A stretch of DNA of 7,017 bases from Candidatus Sungbacteria bacterium RIFCSPLOWO2_01_FULL_47_10 (GCA_001820675.1 MHQO01000018.1:1529-8545), one strand, 5' to 3'; shown: positions 1 through 6,770, counted from the first letter of the stretch. Translations and numbers: made by a program. Notes: generated by a model not told the origin, from the letters alone.

Positions 1-1
1 C

Positions 2-343
2 GGTGTATTTGGAAAAAAACTTCTTGAAACAGCGCGGAATCTGAATGTGCTCAAGCCACTCAAGCCATTTATGCGCGATACGGTTCGGGCGGAGATTCCT
101 ACCCGACTTGGAGCCGGAAATTACCGCGTGAAGGCATATATCGATAATGGAACGACGGAAATATATGCGGGAGAACACGCCTTGCATGTTTCGCCGTACG
201 GAAGCGTGTCCGGACACGAAGGATACGGATTTGCGGGGTTATCCGCGCGCGACCAATTGTCAATTTTTGGTATAGCGGCTGGCGTTTTAATTTTCTCAAT
301 GCTTGGAATATGGGTTTTACGGCAAAGAAAGGCGCTATCGTAA
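2..343 (+). CDS. C-terminal part of a membrane-anchored surface protein (partial, runs off left edge)
   Basis: The frame is open from the left edge to a TAA at 341-343 and gives 113 residues, so the start lies outside the window. A GTG at 47 is only an internal codon. Visible residues 1-70 look like the last strands of a beta-sandwich, with the segments EIPTRLGAGNYRVKAYI and GEHALHVSPYG. A Gly-rich linker (about 71-82) follows, then one hydrophobic segment (about 86-106) and a basic RQRK stop-transfer tail. This is the layout of an exported protein held in the membrane by its C-terminus with the body outside. I infer that the missing N-terminus resembles the signal-peptide protein starting at 6779, because together they would make a common CPR-type architecture, but the two visible parts do not overlap and cannot be aligned here. 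Function unknown. Confidence 0.75.
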   Translation, partial: GVFGKKLLETARNLNVLKPLKPFMRDTVRAEIPTRLGAGNYRVKAYIDNGTTEIYAGEHALHVSPYGSVSGHEGYGFAGLSARDQLSIFGIAAGVLIFSMLGIWVLRQRKALS

Positions 344-434
344 GGGGTACATTCAGGCAAGCGTCGAATTGTCGGATAATCGCGGACGAAATTTGTTTTT
401 CTCCGGACGAATAGCCCATATTCCGAATCCGCTA

Positions 435-440
435 TATAAT
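435..440 (+). promoter_or_regulatory. Promoter -10 element TATAAT, leaderless arrangement
   Basis: A perfect TATAAT ends six bases before the ATG at 447. The usual -10 to start-site distance puts transcription initiation at or next to the A of ATG, so the FN3 protein mRNA is probably leaderless. No convincing -35 hexamer stands at 16-18 bases and no Shine-Dalgarno sequence precedes the ATG. Confidence 0.55.
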
Positions 441-446
441 AGGTAT

Positions 447-1949
447 ATGTCCGTTTTTACCCGCCACAACGTATTTTTTGGCATCATTTTTTCGCTTTTT
501 CTTTTTATCGTTTTGACGGCGGATCGCCACGATAGTTTTGCGGTGAGCGCCGATCCGGACCCGCCGGTATTATCCAATATTCATGTTGTTGAGGTCGGGA
601 CATCAACGGCGCTTATTCGCTGGACAACCGATGAGGGGGCGGAAGGGATGGTGAATTACGGTCTTGACCGGAAATTCGGCATAGAGCGAAGTCTTATTCC
701 GAACAAAAAAAACCATGAGATTTTGGTAACGGATCTGGATGCGGCAACGACATATTATTTCAGGACAATTTCTCTCGATGAAGCGGGTAATCAGAGCATA
801 TCGGATGACTTTACGTTTAAGACGGAATCAACGGTTTCTTCCCCCGCGCTCGAAAAAATACTATCGGCAGAACAACGGGAGCTTGCGGAAAAAGCGCTTG
901 AGATTCTCGGAAAAATCAAGGATCCGCGCGCGCTTGAGATTATTGTCGCGCGAGCAAATGAACTTGCCGGAGAACTCGGCGAGCATCCGCAAATTATCGG
1001 GTCTCCGACCGTTAAGGAAATCGGATCGGACTTTGCAGTCATCAGTTGGAAGACGGACAGGGAAGCCGACTCCATTGTTTATTTTGCGGATGAACGCGCA
1101 TATGCTCCCGACTCCGATGATCCGTATCCGGAAAGTCAGGGGGATCCGGACGAGCGCGTAATCGAACATGGTGTGAGGATTATCGGACTTGCCCCGGCGA
1201 CGAAATATCATTTCAGCGTATCTTCAAAAGGAGAGATCGGAGGAAGAGGATTCAGCGAGGACGGAGAATTTCAGACAAAAGCGACCCTGCCGGAAATTCT
1301 CGGAGTATCGCTCCAGAAAGTCGAAGCGGATGCGGCAACGATTGCCGTGAGCACGAATATCCCCACTTCGATCATTGTGGAATACACGAATACAAGAACG
1401 GGCGAAAAAAAATTGAAAGGCGACCCGACCTTTCTTACCACGCATACGGTTCGTCTGACCGATCTTTCATTTGCCGCGCCCTATACGGCCGTGGTCAAGG
1501 TGGAAAATGAAATCGGGGACAAATTCACATCCGACCCCTTGAGTTTTTTTACGGTTCGGGATGATGCCCCCCCCGTGATATCGAAAGTAACAAACGAATC
1601 AACATTGTTTCCGGGAGAAGACGTAAAAATCCAGACCATTGTCGGGTGGGATACGGACGAGCCGGCATTATGCCAGTTTTTCTTTCATTCGGGACTTGCG
1701 GCGGATGAACGAAGCACCGAGTCCACGCCCCCCGAAGGAGATCCTACGCAAAAACACGTTCAAGTGCTGACATCGCTTTTGTCGTCATCGGTGTATAAAT
1801 TCTGGATTGAATGCAGTGACCGCACCGGAAATCCCAGCAGGTCGGAAGACTTCGTTCTGATCACGCCCGAAAAAGAGAAAAGCATTATCGATATCATCAT
1901 AGAAAACTTTTCGGGAACATTCGGGTGGCTGAAGAATATAGGGAAATAG
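447..1949 (+). CDS. Secreted protein with four fibronectin type III-like domains
   Basis: 500 residues from ATG 447. The frame is open upstream to a TTG at 303, but that would overlap the previous gene and bury the signal peptide. ATG 447 places a hydrophobic signal (residues 9-24) at the N-terminus, with likely cleavage near SFAVSA (35). FN3-like beta-sandwiches cover about 38-128, 182-279, 281-370 and 374-473. Telltale pieces are WTTDEGAEGMVNYG with LDAATTYYFRTISLDEAGN in domain 1, and SWKTDREADSIVYF with LAPATKYHFSV in domain 2. A charged, probably helical linker (about 132-180) separates domains 1 and 2. The only two cysteines (C409 and C456) both fall in domain 4 and could form a disulfide. 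The tail (476-500) is an amphipathic helix-like segment with no sortase motif or strong transmembrane helix. Probably an extracellular adhesion or scaffold protein; no enzyme motif was seen. The ABC ATPase lies about 100 bases downstream. Confidence 0.85.
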   Translation: MSVFTRHNVFFGIIFSLFLFIVLTADRHDSFAVSADPDPPVLSNIHVVEVGTSTALIRWTTDEGAEGMVNYGLDRKFGIERSLIPNKKNHEILVTDLDAATTYYFRTISLDEAGNQSISDDFTFKTESTVSSPALEKILSAEQRELAEKALEILGKIKDPRALEIIVARANELAGELGEHPQIIGSPTVKEIGSDFAVISWKTDREADSIVYFADERAYAPDSDDPYPESQGDPDERVIEHGVRIIGLAPATKYHFSVSSKGEIGGRGFSEDGEFQTKATLPEILGVSLQKVEADAATIAVSTNIPTSIIVEYTNTRTGEKKLKGDPTFLTTHTVRLTDLSFAAPYTAVVKVENEIGDKFTSDPLSFFTVRDDAPPVISKVTNESTLFPGEDVKIQTIVGWDTDEPALCQFFFHSGLAADERSTESTPPEGDPTQKHVQVLTSLLSSSVYKFWIECSDRTGNPSRSEDFVLITPEKEKSIIDIIIENFSGTFGWLKNIGK

Positions 1950-1954
1950 TTTTT

Positions 1955-2040
1955 CCGCGAATACACATAAATTTGCGCACAAATATTCACGAACCGGGAA
2001 TATTCATAATATTTGTTGCCGGACTTGTGCGGATTCGCGA
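1955..2040. repeat. Nested inverted repeat between FN3 gene and ABC ATPase
   Basis: CGCGAAT (1956-1962) is complementary to ATTCGCG (2033-2039). Inside it, CGCACAA (1976-1982) pairs with TTGTGCG (2025-2031). An alternative 9-bp stem joins ACAAATATT (1979-1987) to AATATTTGT (2008-2016). The centre repeats AATATTCA directly (1984-1991 and 2000-2007). No T tract follows, so it is not a standard intrinsic terminator. It fills the intergenic space almost exactly, which argues that the ATPase starts after it, at 2049. It may be a degenerate dispersed repeat, an RNA structure or a regulator site. Confidence 0.55.
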
Positions 2041-2048
2041 AGAGAGAA

Positions 2049-3359
2049 TTGGAACCGGTAATTAAAACGGAAAACCTCGAGGTTGTCTACAACCTTGGCA
2101 AGTCGAACGAGTTCAGGGCATTGCGCAGTGTCAATGTTGATATTTATCCCGAAGAATACATCATTCTTTTCGGACCGTCCGGTTGCGGCAAGTCAACGCT
2201 GTTATACTGTTTTCTCGGGGCGCTACCCTATACATTCGGAAAGCTGTCGGTAAAAGGGGAGGATCCCTACCAGTATAATTCAGAAGAACTCGTTCATTTC
2301 CAACAAAAAACCATTGGAATCGTATATCAGGCGTTCTATCTCATTCCGTCGCTTAGTGTTATGGATAATGTAAGTTTACCGCTGATCTTTGCCGGCATGT
2401 CCAAGCAGGACCGTGAAAAGCGCGCATTATCCCTTCTCCGAAGATTCGGGGTCGAAGCACAGGCAAATAAGCTTCCCAACAGTCTTTCCGGTGGCCAGCA
2501 ACAGCGCGTTGCCGTATCGCGCGCCCTGGTCAATGATCCCGAAATTCTTCTTGCCGATGAGCCGGTTGGAAACCTTGACGCCATATCGACCGAGGAGGTC
2601 ATGAATTCGCTTTCCGAGGTGAATAGGCGGGATAAAAAAACCGTCATTCTGGTTACTCACGATGCGAAATTCATTCCGTATGCGCACCGAACGTTTTATA
2701 TGACGTACGGAAAAGTTGAACGCGAGGTGTTTAATCCCGAGATTGAGGCCATTAAGGTCGTCGAGAAAGGAAAGACCATTATGACGGAAATTGAAAAACT
2801 CGCGAGGATTTATCCTTACTCGACGGTTGACGAACTGCGCGTAAAGAGCATTGTCAATTATCTGACCCAAAAGCTTACGTTCGAACAGCTTGAACGTCTC
2901 GAGAAGGCGGTCGTAAAAATCATCGAAGGAAAAATCCATGAAGCTGATTTCAAAAGAATGCTTCTTGAAAAATTCGAGCGCGGCGGCGTCGGAGTGAGTA
3001 CATCGGCGGGGGAGAAGATGACGAAACAGATGGAGAAAATCATGAGAGAATCCCTTGCGGTAAAGAGGTTCAGAAAGCGGCTTGTCGAGGAAGAAATGAC
3101 CGGGACCGAAATGTCCCGCTATGTAAAACATCTTCGAACCTATCTATTGGACGAGTATGAGGGGCAGGTTTCTCTCGGCCAGTTGAGACGGCTTGAACGC
3201 GCGGTCGAGGAGCGGATTTCCGGTTCGGCAAAAAAAGAGGAATTCGAACTTTTTCTGGGCACTTCTTATGATAAGGGGGGGGTGGGATTTCACTGGCGAA
3301 CCGCGCGAAACATGACGCTGTATTTGGAAAAACTTATCGCACAGGGAACCCGTATATAG
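2049..3359 (+). CDS. ABC transporter ATPase, MacB/LolD type, with duplicated C-terminal extension
   Basis: Cytoplasmic motor of an ABC system. Numbered from TTG 2049 (436 residues): Walker A GPSGCGKST 42-50, Q-loop Q94, signature LSGGQQQR 146-153, Walker B ILLADEP 166-172, D-loop GNLD, H-loop H204. All catalytic elements are intact. ATPases of this family usually end near residue 230. Here about 195 extra residues follow, mostly charged helix, containing two copies of an unrecognised module: QLERLEKAV (280-288) then GGVG (312-315) and MT (324-325), and QLRRLERAV (378-386), GGVG (410-413), MT (422-423), with identical spacing. The start is uncertain. TTG 2049 has a weak AGAGAG ahead and sits just before the first ABC strand. 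TTG 2013 or 2016 would lengthen it by 12 or 11 residues, overlap the inverted repeat, and lie just after a CATAAT (2005-2010). The partner permease follows after a 113-base gap. Confidence 0.93.
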   Translation: MEPVIKTENLEVVYNLGKSNEFRALRSVNVDIYPEEYIILFGPSGCGKSTLLYCFLGALPYTFGKLSVKGEDPYQYNSEELVHFQQKTIGIVYQAFYLIPSLSVMDNVSLPLIFAGMSKQDREKRALSLLRRFGVEAQANKLPNSLSGGQQQRVAVSRALVNDPEILLADEPVGNLDAISTEEVMNSLSEVNRRDKKTVILVTHDAKFIPYAHRTFYMTYGKVEREVFNPEIEAIKVVEKGKTIMTEIEKLARIYPYSTVDELRVKSIVNYLTQKLTFEQLERLEKAVVKIIEGKIHEADFKRMLLEKFERGGVGVSTSAGEKMTKQMEKIMRESLAVKRFRKRLVEEEMTGTEMSRYVKHLRTYLLDEYEGQVSLGQLRRLERAVEERISGSAKKEEFELFLGTSYDKGGVGFHWRTARNMTLYLEKLIAQGTRI

Positions 3360-3362
3360 ATG

Positions 3363-3458
3363 AAACTCTAAATTCCAAATTCTAAACTTTAAAAATTTTT
3401 CCACTTTTGAATTTTGGACTTTGAGTTTAATTAGAGTTTAGGATTTAGAGTTTTTTTT
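3363..3458 (+). repeat. AT-rich imperfect foldback with T8 tract between ABC ATPase and permease
   Basis: Left arm 3363-3385 pairs with 3431-3453: 20 Watson-Crick pairs, two G-U pairs and one mismatch, including an uninterrupted 11 bp of AAACTCTAAAT against ATTTAGAGTTT. A run of eight T (3451-3458) begins in the right arm, so in RNA it resembles a weak, A-U-rich terminator for the ATPase transcript. The loop is about 45 bases and has its own AAAAATTTTT palindrome. The arms consist of degenerate CTAAATTC-like units, a low-complexity intergenic repeat type I associate with CPR genomes (from memory, not checked). The T run merges into TAAACT (3458-3463), a possible -10 for the permease. Confidence 0.6.
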
Positions 3459-3472
3459 AAACTTATTTTTAT

Positions 3473-4681
3473 ATGCGTTTTCAGGATACATTAAAACTCT
3501 CAACAAGAATGTTCAAAACCAATCCATCCCGCACATGGATGACGATATTAGGCATGGGGGTGGGAACGGGCGCCGTCGTTCTGCTTGTAGGCCTCGGATT
3601 CGGATTGCAGGGAATATTGCTTGAGCAGATTATCCTTGGTGAGACGCTTTTGAGCTTGAACGTATCGAATCCGTCGCTTCGCACCGTGACGCTCGACACA
3701 AAGCAGATCGGCGACATCGCGAATTTCGAGCATGTGAAAGACGCCTCTCCCATGACCGCATTTTCTGCGCTCGTGACCTATGAAGGGTTGACCGGCAATA
3801 TTTCGCTGAATGCGGCTGGTCCGTCCTATTTCCGATATGCCGGAGTTACGATTTCAGACGGAAAAGGATTTGAGGACGATAACGAAGCGCAGGAAGCCGA
3901 CCGCGTGCTCTTAACGCAGGGCGCACTGAAGCTTTTTAACGTCGAGGCGGAAGAAATGATCGGTAGGGCAATTCAGTTCCGTGTCATTGTGTCACGGGGC
4001 GGGGAATCGGAGGAGGTGCAGGAGGTTCCGCTTCCGAAAACATACAAGATCATGGGCATTACCAAAGAGCCATCAGCGGTCGGCGCGTACATACTGCTGT
4101 CCGAAGCGTCATCGTACTTTTCCATAAAAGAATTCGAGCGGCTTCAGGTCAGGGTTGAATCGAGCGACTATCTCGATGAAATTCAGCAAAAAATCATCGA
4201 GAAGGGTTTTCGCGTAACCGCGCTTTCAAAAACCGTTGACCAGGCAAATAAAATTTTCCAGGGAGTGCAGACCGTCCTGGCCGTATTCGGCGGAATTGCG
4301 CTCATTGTGTCGGCAATCGGCATGTTTAACACGATGACCGTCACCCTGCTTGAAAGAACCGCGGAAATCGGCATCATGCGCACGATCGGCGCCTCGCCGA
4401 ACAATATTAAAGTTCTCTTTCTTATGGAGTCCATTATCGTAGGTTTTTTGGGGGGTGTGATCGGAATTCTTTTCGGCGTAATTATCGGAAAAGGGCTGAA
4501 TATTCTCATGAATACTCTTGCATCGCGTTATGGCGGAATTGCAATCAGTCTTTTCAGTTTTCCGATTCTCTTTTTGCTTTTTATTGCGGGGTTTTCTGCT
4601 ATTGTCGGCTTTTTAACCGGAATTTTCCCCGCGCGACGCGCCGCGAGTCTGAATCCGCTGGATGCGATACGGTACAAGTAG
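3473..4681 (+). CDS. ABC transporter permease, MacB/FtsX family
   Basis: 402 residues, full length for a four-helix MacB/LolE-type permease. Transmembrane helix 1 is about 22-46. A large extracytoplasmic MacB periplasmic-core-type domain covers about 47-262. The FtsX-type helices follow at about 266-292, 313-340 and 362-384. The conserved cytoplasmic loop ERTAEIGIMRTIGAS (294-308) contacts the ATPase in this family, and the C-terminus PARRAASLNPLDAIRYK is typical. Two copies should pair with the ATPase encoded just upstream. In this superfamily (type VII ABC) ATP hydrolysis drives movement of the outer domain rather than substrate passage through the membrane. In a monoderm the job could be export or release of peptides or lipoproteins, or control of an envelope enzyme; the substrate is unknown. 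ATG 3473 has no Shine-Dalgarno; TAAACT ends nine bases earlier. The TAG stop lies inside the left end of the repeat element at 4678. Confidence 0.93.
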   Translation: MRFQDTLKLSTRMFKTNPSRTWMTILGMGVGTGAVVLLVGLGFGLQGILLEQIILGETLLSLNVSNPSLRTVTLDTKQIGDIANFEHVKDASPMTAFSALVTYEGLTGNISLNAAGPSYFRYAGVTISDGKGFEDDNEAQEADRVLLTQGALKLFNVEAEEMIGRAIQFRVIVSRGGESEEVQEVPLPKTYKIMGITKEPSAVGAYILLSEASSYFSIKEFERLQVRVESSDYLDEIQQKIIEKGFRVTALSKTVDQANKIFQGVQTVLAVFGGIALIVSAIGMFNTMTVTLLERTAEIGIMRTIGASPNNIKVLFLMESIIVGFLGGVIGILFGVIIGKGLNILMNTLASRYGGIAISLFSFPILFLLFIAGFSAIVGFLTGIFPARRAASLNPLDAIRYK

Positions 4682-4770
4682 AAGCAAAGCCAGACGCAAG
4701 TGGTTACGCGAAAATAAACGCAAGTTGTGTTTACACTTGCGTAATGACTTGCGTTTATGATTGCTTCTAC
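4678..4770. repeat. Symmetrical 93-bp repeat element with GTAG...CTAC ends (REPIN- or MITE-like)
   Basis: The ends are a perfect 10-bp inverted repeat, GTAGAAGCAA (4678-4687) and TTGCTTCTAC (4761-4770). Read inward from each end, both arms share the same 32-base pattern: GTAGAAGCAA, six variable bases, ACGCAAGT, two variable bases, TTACGC. Identical spacing with diverged spacers marks two inverted copies of one unit. Further ACGCAAGT copies near the middle (4718-4725 and, inverted, 4735-4742) make an inner hairpin with a 9-base loop. An outer GTAG tetranucleotide is known for REP sequences mobilised by RAYT (Y1-type) transposases; the single arms lack the classic REP hairpin, so a MITE is an alternative. 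No T tract follows, so it is not an ordinary terminator. Confidence 0.65.
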
Positions 4771-4797
4771 AAACGACTGGACAAATGCTTAACAATA

Positions 4798-4806
4798 TGT
4801 GGATAA
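4798..4806 (-). promoter_or_regulatory. DnaA-box-like 9-mer
   Basis: TGTGGATAA on the + strand is the exact complement of the E. coli consensus DnaA box TTATCCACA. It stands alone, about 30 bases upstream of the -10 of the 4867 gene. A perfect 9-mer is expected by chance in about one in twenty windows of this length, so a role as a DnaA-controlled operator is only possible. It is not an origin: no box cluster or dnaA/dnaN neighbourhood is present. Confidence 0.25.
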
Positions 4807-4836
4807 CTTTTACTGTATTGAAACAAATAAAAAAAC

Positions 4837-4842
4837 TATAAT
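4837..4842 (+). promoter_or_regulatory. Promoter -10 element TATAAT upstream of the Cys-rich surface protein
   Basis: A perfect TATAAT lies in an A-rich stretch. The predicted start near 4849 gives a leader of about 18 bases with no Shine-Dalgarno sequence before ATG 4867. TTGAAA (4818-4823) is the only good -35 match, but the spacer is 13 bases, which is too short for a normal sigma-70 promoter. A second -10-like TAAAAT (4857-4862) would make the message leaderless. Confidence 0.5.
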
Positions 4843-4866
4843 AAATGCAGTCAACCTAAAATTTTT

Positions 4867-6711
4867 ATGGCATTTTTAAAAGAAATTTTAGGGACGAAGG
4901 AGGGAAAAATCCAGCTTGCCGTGCTGGCGGGTTTTGTGTTGGTTTCTCTTTTTGTTCTCGCCTTTTCATTCGGAAAAAATGATTTCATCACGCCAACGAA
5001 CGTATCGGCGGATACGGCAACCTCTTCGGTAACTGTTCTGAACACTCCTCCGCAGTGGACGGCCGATGCGCAGGAGCGTTTCGAATCATCTTCTTCCACT
5101 CCGACAAATGTCGCGTCTTCGTCGCAATGGATTGCGACGGGAACGGACTCAAACGCTGAATCATATTTTCTATTGATCTGCAAGACGAGTGTGGCGCCGA
5201 CTGCTTATTCAAACGGTCCGCCTCAATGTGACGGGGGGTTTACGAATATGTGGGCGCGGTCCGGGACGACAACGAGCGGAACGCAGGCGCTTGCGGCGAC
5301 AACGACGTACCCCGATCTTGGTGAAGAAAACGATTGGTACGCCTTCGTTTGCGATGCAAACGTCACGCTCCCAAGATGCCACACCGATTATAAACAGGGA
5401 GATTTTCCGTATGAATCTCCGTGGGTTTTGAATCACAGACCAAGTTTTACGATATTCAGTGATTCATCACCCGCAAATCCCGGTGCGGATTTTCTTATGA
5501 TGGCAACCTCATCAGACTCCGACGTTTCCGACACGAACGATACCGTCCAATTGATTGTTTGTCGCGAGGCGGATTTTGACGGAACAAACTGCGGTTCCGG
5601 GGGCAGGTGGTGCACAAGTTCGTTTTCGGCAAGTGATCCGGAGTGTACCGCAAGCACGACGGTTCCGACACAAGACAAAAACTATACCGCCTACGGATAT
5701 GTTATCGACAATCACGGACTTGCCGCATCAGGCGGTGCGTACGAAACCGATTCCGTCGTGACGGTAAATAACCTTGCCCCGATTCTTTCTTCCACTGACA
5801 TCCAATTACTGAATTATGACGGCACCTCAGATGATCTTGCGCTGGTGAATGAGGCAACGCAGACGCCGCGTTTCCGTGTTCGCGTATTGGTGACCGATAA
5901 CAACAGCTGTTTGAATGCTTCAAGCGGCGACGAGATAACCTCGATTTCAATCAACGTATATCGATCCGATATCGGACAGGCGAACTGTCAAACCGTCGAT
6001 GATTTCAACGAAAATTATTGTTATACGCAGACGGTTCCCATTACCCGATGGAACGTGTCATCAACCTCGCAGGAAACGAGCTCGTGTACGGGTTCCGGCG
6101 ATAGTGCGGCCTGGTGGGTGCGCGAGTTTCCGTTGTGGTTCCTCGCGGATCCGACTGATGTTGGATCGCAATATCCCGCGGAAACATGGAAGGCGTCGGT
6201 ATATGCCACCGATGACAACGCCACATCAAGCCCTCTTACGGAAATTGATGCCGGAAAAGATCTGACCAGTTTTCTTTCGCAGGACCTGGTTACAACTGAA
6301 ATTTCATACGGCAGTTTCGAGCCGGGGCAGGGTAATTCAAATTTGATTCGGAATGCGACAACATCGGCAACAGGCAACGTGGGAATCGATGTAAACCTTT
6401 CGGGAACCGATATGAGCACTTTTTATCCATGGATTCCGGGTGGGGCGACAAACACGATAATGGTTTTTGAGGAGCAGTATTCCACATCGACCGTTGCATA
6501 TGACGATCCTGCTCCGGACGGGGCGCGAGCACTCTCATCCACAACCCCAACCCTTCTTGACCTGAATGTTTTTAAAACAACAAGCACAACCACGCCGGAA
6601 CGCGGCACCACATTCTGGGGAATATTGGTTCCGACGGTGATAACGCTTGCGGGCGATTATACGGGTGTCAATACGTTTACCGCGGTAACAAGCGACCAGT
6701 CGCAGTGGTAG
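4867..6711 (+). CDS. Large Cys-rich, Ser/Thr-rich surface protein with beta-sandwich domains
   Basis: 614 residues. A short basic N-terminus (KEILGTKEGK) precedes a hydrophobic segment (17-36), which is either a signal anchor or a signal peptide with possible cleavage near VSA (46-48). A Ser/Thr-rich linker (about 50-95) follows. Residues about 96-190 and 191-302 look like related disulfide-rich domains: each has a hydrophobic strand ending in Cys (FLLIC 101-105, VQLIVC 227-232), a Cys/Gly loop (C121; C242, C249, C260) and a strand such as DWYAFVCD or YTAYGYVID. Region 303-455 carries C348, C374, C385 and C407. The last 200 residues have no cysteine and end in a probable beta domain without anchor or sorting motif. 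There are twelve cysteines in all. Low Lys content and many TSS/TTT runs suggest an exposed, possibly glycosylated protein. GTG 4921 (codon 19) was dismissed as start because it would fall inside the hydrophobic segment. Function unknown; probably structural or adhesive. Confidence 0.85.
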   Translation: MAFLKEILGTKEGKIQLAVLAGFVLVSLFVLAFSFGKNDFITPTNVSADTATSSVTVLNTPPQWTADAQERFESSSSTPTNVASSSQWIATGTDSNAESYFLLICKTSVAPTAYSNGPPQCDGGFTNMWARSGTTTSGTQALAATTTYPDLGEENDWYAFVCDANVTLPRCHTDYKQGDFPYESPWVLNHRPSFTIFSDSSPANPGADFLMMATSSDSDVSDTNDTVQLIVCREADFDGTNCGSGGRWCTSSFSASDPECTASTTVPTQDKNYTAYGYVIDNHGLAASGGAYETDSVVTVNNLAPILSSTDIQLLNYDGTSDDLALVNEATQTPRFRVRVLVTDNNSCLNASSGDEITSISINVYRSDIGQANCQTVDDFNENYCYTQTVPITRWNVSSTSQETSSCTGSGDSAAWWVREFPLWFLADPTDVGSQYPAETWKASVYATDDNATSSPLTEIDAGKDLTSFLSQDLVTTEISYGSFEPGQGNSNLIRNATTSATGNVGIDVNLSGTDMSTFYPWIPGGATNTIMVFEEQYSTSTVAYDDPAPDGARALSSTTPTLLDLNVFKTTSTTTPERGTTFWGILVPTVITLAGDYTGVNTFTAVTSDQSQW

Positions 6712-6722
6712 GCATGAGTCCC

Positions 6723-6748
6723 GGGGGGCAGTAAAAGCCCCCTCTTTT
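6723..6748 (+). terminator. Rho-independent terminator after the Cys-rich surface protein
   Basis: GGGGGC (6724-6729) pairs perfectly with GCCCCC (6737-6742), with a possible seventh G-U pair, around a 7-base loop AGTAAAA. TCTTTT (6743-6748) follows directly. It begins 12 bases after the TAG stop at 6711. There is no T tract on the other strand, so it acts only on + strand transcripts. Confidence 0.85.
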
Positions 6749-6761
6749 AAATTGGGTATTT

Positions 6762-6770
6762 TGTGATACT
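6762..6770 (+). promoter_or_regulatory. Extended -10-like promoter TGTGATACT
   Basis: TG-T-GATACT matches an extended -10 with a 4/6 hexamer and ends eight bases before ATG 6779, so the transcript would start at or within two bases of the start codon. It lies just after a terminator, where a new promoter is needed. No clear -35 element. Confidence 0.4.

Noticed and set aside
303..446. Upstream extension of the FN3 protein to TTG 303
   Set aside because: It overlaps the preceding gene and would place 48 charged residues before an obvious signal peptide; a TATAAT lies just before ATG 447.
344..446. Terminator or RNA gene in the gap after the left gene
   Set aside because: Only weak pairings (around 369-388) and a short T run were seen; CGGACGAA occurs twice but forms no convincing structure.
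739..1161. Plus-strand 140-codon frame within the FN3 gene
   Set aside because: It is an Arg-rich out-of-frame shadow with no domain and no initiation signal; the FN3 reading explains the region.
2427..3131. Minus-strand open frame of 234 codons
   Set aside because: It lies wholly inside the ABC ATPase gene, whose motifs are intact; its translation shows no recognisable domain.
4678..4770. CRISPR array or intrinsic terminator reading of the repeated ACGCAAGT motifs
   Set aside because: The repeats are short and inverted, with no regular unique spacers as in CRISPR, and no T tract follows the stem as in a terminator.
4845..4859. Mini-frame MQST between the promoter and the surface gene
   Set aside because: Its ATG lies only two bases after the -10 box, upstream of the expected transcription start, so it is unlikely to be in the message.
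4897..4923. AAGGAGG with GTG 4921 as an alternative start for the surface protein
   Set aside because: The spacing of 17 bases is too long, and the start would fall within the hydrophobic segment and lose its basic flank.
5999..6419. Plus- and minus-strand frames inside the Cys-rich surface gene
   Set aside because: Compositional shadows with no coherent protein features; the main frame runs through without interruption.
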